A stretch of DNA of 8,311 bases from Intrasporangiaceae bacterium (GTDB taxonomy: Bacteria; Actinomycetota; Actinomycetes; Actinomycetales; Dermatophilaceae), in NCBI GenBank assembly GCA_012518475.1, contig JAAYSB010000011.1, positions 1 through 8,311 of the forward strand. Reading direction: 5' to 3'. Made by a program: the position numbers and the translations under genes. Shown here piece after piece: positions 7,457 through 8,311 of this stretch. Each line of letters starts with the position of its first letter. Position 1 is the stretch's first letter. The notes beneath the pieces were generated by a model. The model was not told where the DNA came from. It saw only the letters and a list, made by a program, of their open reading frames with translations, and did no database searches.

Positions 7457-8215
7457 TCAGACGAAACGGGGCAGATGATGGGCGAGCTGTCGGTGCCACC
7501 AGGGCCAGTCGTGCGCACTGTCCTGGCCCCAGACGTCGAGCTCGTGGCGAATGTCCTTGTCCGACAAAGCCTCCGCGAGCGCGAGGGTGCCCGGGAGGGC
7601 CCGGGTCGGGTCCCATTCGAACGGACCCTGCCCGACGACGAGGACGATGCCGACCCGGGACCGGAGCCAGGCGAGGTGGTCGCCGTGCAGGTTGGGGACA
7701 TAGGACATCGGGTTGGCGAAGTAGGTCGCGTCGCCCGTCTCACCGAACCCGCGAAAGCTCGCCGGGTCATAGTTGCCGCTCATGGCGATCGCCAGGGGGA
7801 ACAGGTCGGCGCGGGAGAGGGCCATGTTCACCGCGTGATACGCGCCCATCGACACACCGGTCGTCATGATGTCGGTGCGGCCCCCGAGCTCCTCGTAGAT
7901 CCAGGGCACGACGGAGTCGGTGATCCAGCGGTGGTAGGTCCCGTAGCGGTGGGCCCGCTCCTCGGTCGGCTCGTTGTAGGCCGACCACGTCCAGTCGTCG
8001 AGAGTGTCGACGGTGAAGACCGTGACCCTGCCTTCGTCGATGAGCGGGGCGATCGCGTCGATGAGCCCGAAATCCGCCGGCTGCCAGGCCTGCCCGGCCT
8101 CCGAGGGAAACATCAGGAGTGGCCGACCGAAGTGGCCGTACCGGATCACCTGGAGGTCGCGGGGCCCGCCGGGCACCGTCATCCGTCGTTGGGTCACGCG
8201 TCCCGCGAAGTGCAT
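7457..8215 (-). CDS. Alpha/beta-hydrolase esterase (putative esterase / esterase D-like family)
   Basis: This is a 252-residue serine hydrolase of the alpha/beta fold, resembling small 'esterase family' proteins common in actinobacteria (YGHFGRPLLMFPSE near 26-39, LIDAIAPLIDEGRVTVFTVD at 51-70). The nucleophile elbow GVSMG places Ser122; MSGNYD follows at 145-150. His235 in DSAHDWPWW is the probable catalytic histidine and Asp202 in FEWDPT the probable acid. No signal peptide or lipobox is seen, so it should be cytosolic. The start at 8215 has a weak AGGG upstream and an in-frame TAG at 8225-8227; an internal ATG at residue 12 is possible. It is the gene before the ATP-grasp ligase (32-nt gap) and follows another coding region by 9 nt, so it belongs to a leftward operon. 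The natural ester or amide is unknown; it may act on the ligase product or an acylated precursor, which is inference. Confidence 0.85.
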   Translation of the reverse strand: MHFAGRVTQRRMTVPGGPRDLQVIRYGHFGRPLLMFPSEAGQAWQPADFGLIDAIAPLIDEGRVTVFTVDTLDDWTWSAYNEPTEERAHRYGTYHRWITDSVVPWIYEELGGRTDIMTTGVSMGAYHAVNMALSRADLFPLAIAMSGNYDPASFRGFGETGDATYFANPMSYVPNLHGDHLAWLRSRVGIVLVVGQGPFEWDPTRALPGTLALAEALSDKDIRHELDVWGQDSAHDWPWWHRQLAHHLPRFV

Positions 8216-8224
8216 GGTCCGACC

Positions 8225-8311
8225 CTAGTGCGCAGCGGCCCACTTGTCGGCGTTTGCCGCGCTGCTGCCTGCCCAGACCTGATCGAGCACCTCGAGCAGT
8301 CCCGGCTCGAG
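8225..8311 (-). CDS. Unidentified protein, C-terminal 28 codons only
   Basis: On the minus strand an open frame enters from the window edge and ends at TAG (8225-8227), giving LEPGLLEVLDQVWAGSSAAN followed by ADKWAAAH. The end lies 9 nt before the esterase start on the same strand. Third codon positions are mostly G or C (23 of 28), as in real genes of this genome. The spacing and direction fit an operon with the esterase and ATP-grasp genes. The fragment is too short and lacks any recognisable motif, so no function is assigned. Confidence 0.55.
   Translation of the reverse strand, partial: LEPGLLEVLDQVWAGSSAANADKWAAAH

Noticed and set aside
7425..7616. 64-residue N-terminal extension of the ATP-grasp protein
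   Set aside because: It would overlap the end of the esterase gene, is Arg/Pro/Gly-rich like other shadow frames, and the ATG at 7424 has a near-perfect AAGGAG at 6 nt.
8291..8311. Two CTCGAG hexamers 15 nt apart at the window end
   Set aside because: They encode Leu-Glu codons within the partial minus-strand gene; short GC-rich palindromes are expected by chance here.

Overview
The window is GC-rich and densely coding, with strong G/C preference at third codon positions, very short intergenic gaps and overlapping start/stop codons. Gene content and order (treS, maltokinase, glgB) point to an actinobacterium. A Micrococcales or Intrasporangiaceae-like source is a guess from general protein flavour, not a demonstrated assignment.

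Plus strand, 1-6157: a glycogen/alpha-glucan and trehalose cluster. It starts with the C-terminal part of trehalose synthase (treS, cut by the window edge). It continues with maltokinase (pep2/mak; start overlaps the treS end by 8 nt) and glycogen branching enzyme (glgB; GTGA overlap with pep2). After a 53-nt gap comes an alpha-glucose-specific phosphoglucomutase (pgm). TreS, maltokinase and GlgB are three of the four enzymes of the GlgE pathway: trehalose to maltose, to maltose-1-phosphate, to alpha-1,4-glucan (by GlgE, not in this window), to branched glucan. Pgm links glucose-6-phosphate and glucose-1-phosphate and so connects the cluster to central metabolism. The pgm gap holds a perfect 12-bp palindrome touching the pgm ribosome binding site.

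Convergence point, about 6154-6177: pgm and the next gene converge with 16 nt between stop codons. A perfect 7-bp inverted repeat embeds both stop codons and may act as a bidirectional terminator.

Minus strand, 8311 down to 6174: an apparent operon read leftward. It has the last 28 codons of an unidentified gene, then a cytosolic alpha/beta-hydrolase esterase (Ser122, probable Asp202, His235), then a divergent ATP-grasp ligase. Spacings are 9 and 32 nt. The pairing of an ATP-grasp carboxylate ligase with a serine esterase suggests an uncharacterised amide- or peptide-forming (or activating/hydrolysing) pathway, and is the least explained part of the window. No RNA genes, mobile elements or CRISPR arrays were seen, and no stretch longer than about 100 bases lacks a gene.
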